Positions 63,576-64,000 of a stretch of 64,000 nucleotides of DNA are shown here, one piece after another; position 1 is the stretch's first letter, and the number at the start of each line of letters is the position of its first letter. A program made the translations under genes and the position numbers. The notes beneath the pieces are model-generated. The model was not told the DNA's origin, did no database searches, and saw nothing but the letters and a program-made list of their open reading frames with translations. The DNA comes from Rhizobiaceae bacterium (GTDB taxonomy: Bacteria > Pseudomonadota > Alphaproteobacteria > Rhizobiales > Rhizobiaceae): contig JARGOX010000012.1 of assembly GCA_029233925.1 (NCBI GenBank), positions 62,001 through 126,000 of the forward strand, in the 5' to 3' direction.

Positions 63576-63605
63576 GTATTACCGCGAGAAAGACTTGAGT
63601 CAAGT
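63576..63605 (-). promoter_or_regulatory. Probable promoter and operator of the outer-membrane protein gene
   Basis: On the minus strand TTGACT (63603-63598) is followed after 16-17 bases by a TAATACT -10 region (63582-63576). The perfect dyad ACTTGA-G-TCAAGT (63593-63605) covers the -35 box, and TAATAC/GTATTA arms (63565-63581) cover the -10 and start site. Both dyads are placed to control initiation. Confidence 0.5.
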
Positions 63606-63658
63606 TGTCGAAACAAGGCTTTCAATTCATTGAGAAAACCCGATTTGTCATGCGGGCG

Positions 63659-64000
63659 TCAGTTGGTATTTTCCGATTCCTGCGCCTCGCTGTCCGATCC
63701 ATATCGTCGGCCCCAGGCACGGGCGCCAAAGGGAAGCGAAACCAGATAAAGCACCGTCGTTGCCGTCATTGTTTCCCATGTGAATGTCATCAGCAGAGCG
63801 ACATAGAGGACCACAATGAGCATGATGGGAAAGACGAGATCCCGGCGAATGCGCTGGCCCAGAGACTTGCCCGAATAGACCGGGACCCGGCTGACAAGCA
63901 TGAGCGCAATGACCAGCGTATAGGCCGACGCCAGATAGGCGAAAAAGGCGCTGCTCTCAACGCCGAGGAAACCCAGGTAGACCGGAAGCAGCACCAGCAT
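63659..64000 (-). CDS. pssA: CDP-diacylglycerol--serine O-phosphatidyltransferase, 3' part (partial)
   Basis: The frame runs off the window edge and ends at 63659, leaving 113 C-terminal residues with three to four membrane helices. The SRVPVYSGKSLGQRIRRD stretch and the following LVFPIMLIVVLYVALLMTFTWE helix match the C-terminal half of rhizobial PssA, which makes phosphatidylserine, precursor of phosphatidylethanolamine. The catalytic CDP-alcohol motif would lie upstream, outside the window. The methionine at 64000 is not a true start. The identity rests on the C-terminal pattern only. Confidence 0.65.
   Translation of the reverse strand: MLVLLPVYLGFLGVESSAFFAYLASAYTLVIALMLVSRVPVYSGKSLGQRIRRDLVFPIMLIVVLYVALLMTFTWETMTATTVLYLVSLPFGARAWGRRYGSDSEAQESENTN

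Noticed and set aside
1-64000. Search for mobile elements, tRNAs, CRISPR arrays and toxin-antitoxin pairs
   Set aside because: No transposase, integrase, long terminal inverted repeat, cloverleaf sequence or TA-type gene pair was recognised by eye; gene order is typical core chromosome.

Overview
The window looks like a chromosomal core segment of an alphaproteobacterium of the order Hyphomicrobiales (Rhizobiales). Evidence for this is the gene order uvrC-pgsA-moaD-moaE, fabD-fabG-acpP-fabF-mltG-yicC-gmk, lptF-lptG-lptD-surA-pdxA-ksgA and rpsF-rpsR-DUF2232-rplI, together with a MipA/OmpV porin-like protein, an Omp25/OmpW-like barrel and a partial phosphatidylserine synthase. The genus cannot be fixed from the sequence alone. 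Genes are tightly packed and base composition looks even. I see no insertion sequence, prophage, CRISPR array, tRNA or rRNA.

Region by region. 1-8 kb: a secreted Cys protein, a lipoprotein RNase T2, a GST, a Na/Ca-type antiporter, then uvrC-pgsA-moaD-moaE, a small Rossmann-like unknown and MipA. 8-17 kb: ndk, a second GST, an ABC-F ATPase, a giant DUF2339 membrane protein, a DsbA-fold isomerase, a ZIP transporter and an IclR regulator. 17-21 kb: L,D-transpeptidase and a DEAD-box RNA helicase with repetitive charged tails. 20.6-31 kb: holC/pepA, divergent from the LPS-transport and outer-membrane biogenesis run lptF-lptG-lptD-surA-pdxA-ksgA. 30.5-37 kb (minus strand): fatty-acid synthesis genes, mltG, yicC and gmk.

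37-45 kb is the most accessory-looking part. It holds two glutamine-synthetase-like ligases, an aldehyde dehydrogenase, an iron-type alcohol dehydrogenase, an N-formylglutamate-amidohydrolase-like enzyme, an RpiR regulator and a small monooxygenase-fold protein. Together they suggest gamma-glutamyl-dependent catabolism of an amine or amino alcohol. The promoter regions there carry a 19-bp tandem repeat and a clean inverted repeat.

45-56 kb returns to housekeeping: rpsF-rpsR-DUF2232-rplI behind a structured leader RNA, a cyclopropane-fatty-acid synthase, then the overlapping run dnaB-alr-radA-cvpA-purF and an SDR. 56-62 kb: a PadR-type regulator followed by a two-gene RND efflux system whose permease is longer than usual. 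62-64 kb (minus strand): a secreted unknown, a 26-residue lipoprotein, an outer-membrane barrel and the 3' part of pssA, cut by the window edge.

The strongest leads for something undescribed are the putative amino-alcohol/amine cluster with its cis-elements, the rpsF leader, the tiny lipoprotein next to the outer-membrane protein, and the DnaA-box-like palindrome before dnaB. None is a proven new system. All functional statements rest on motif reading, without database searches.
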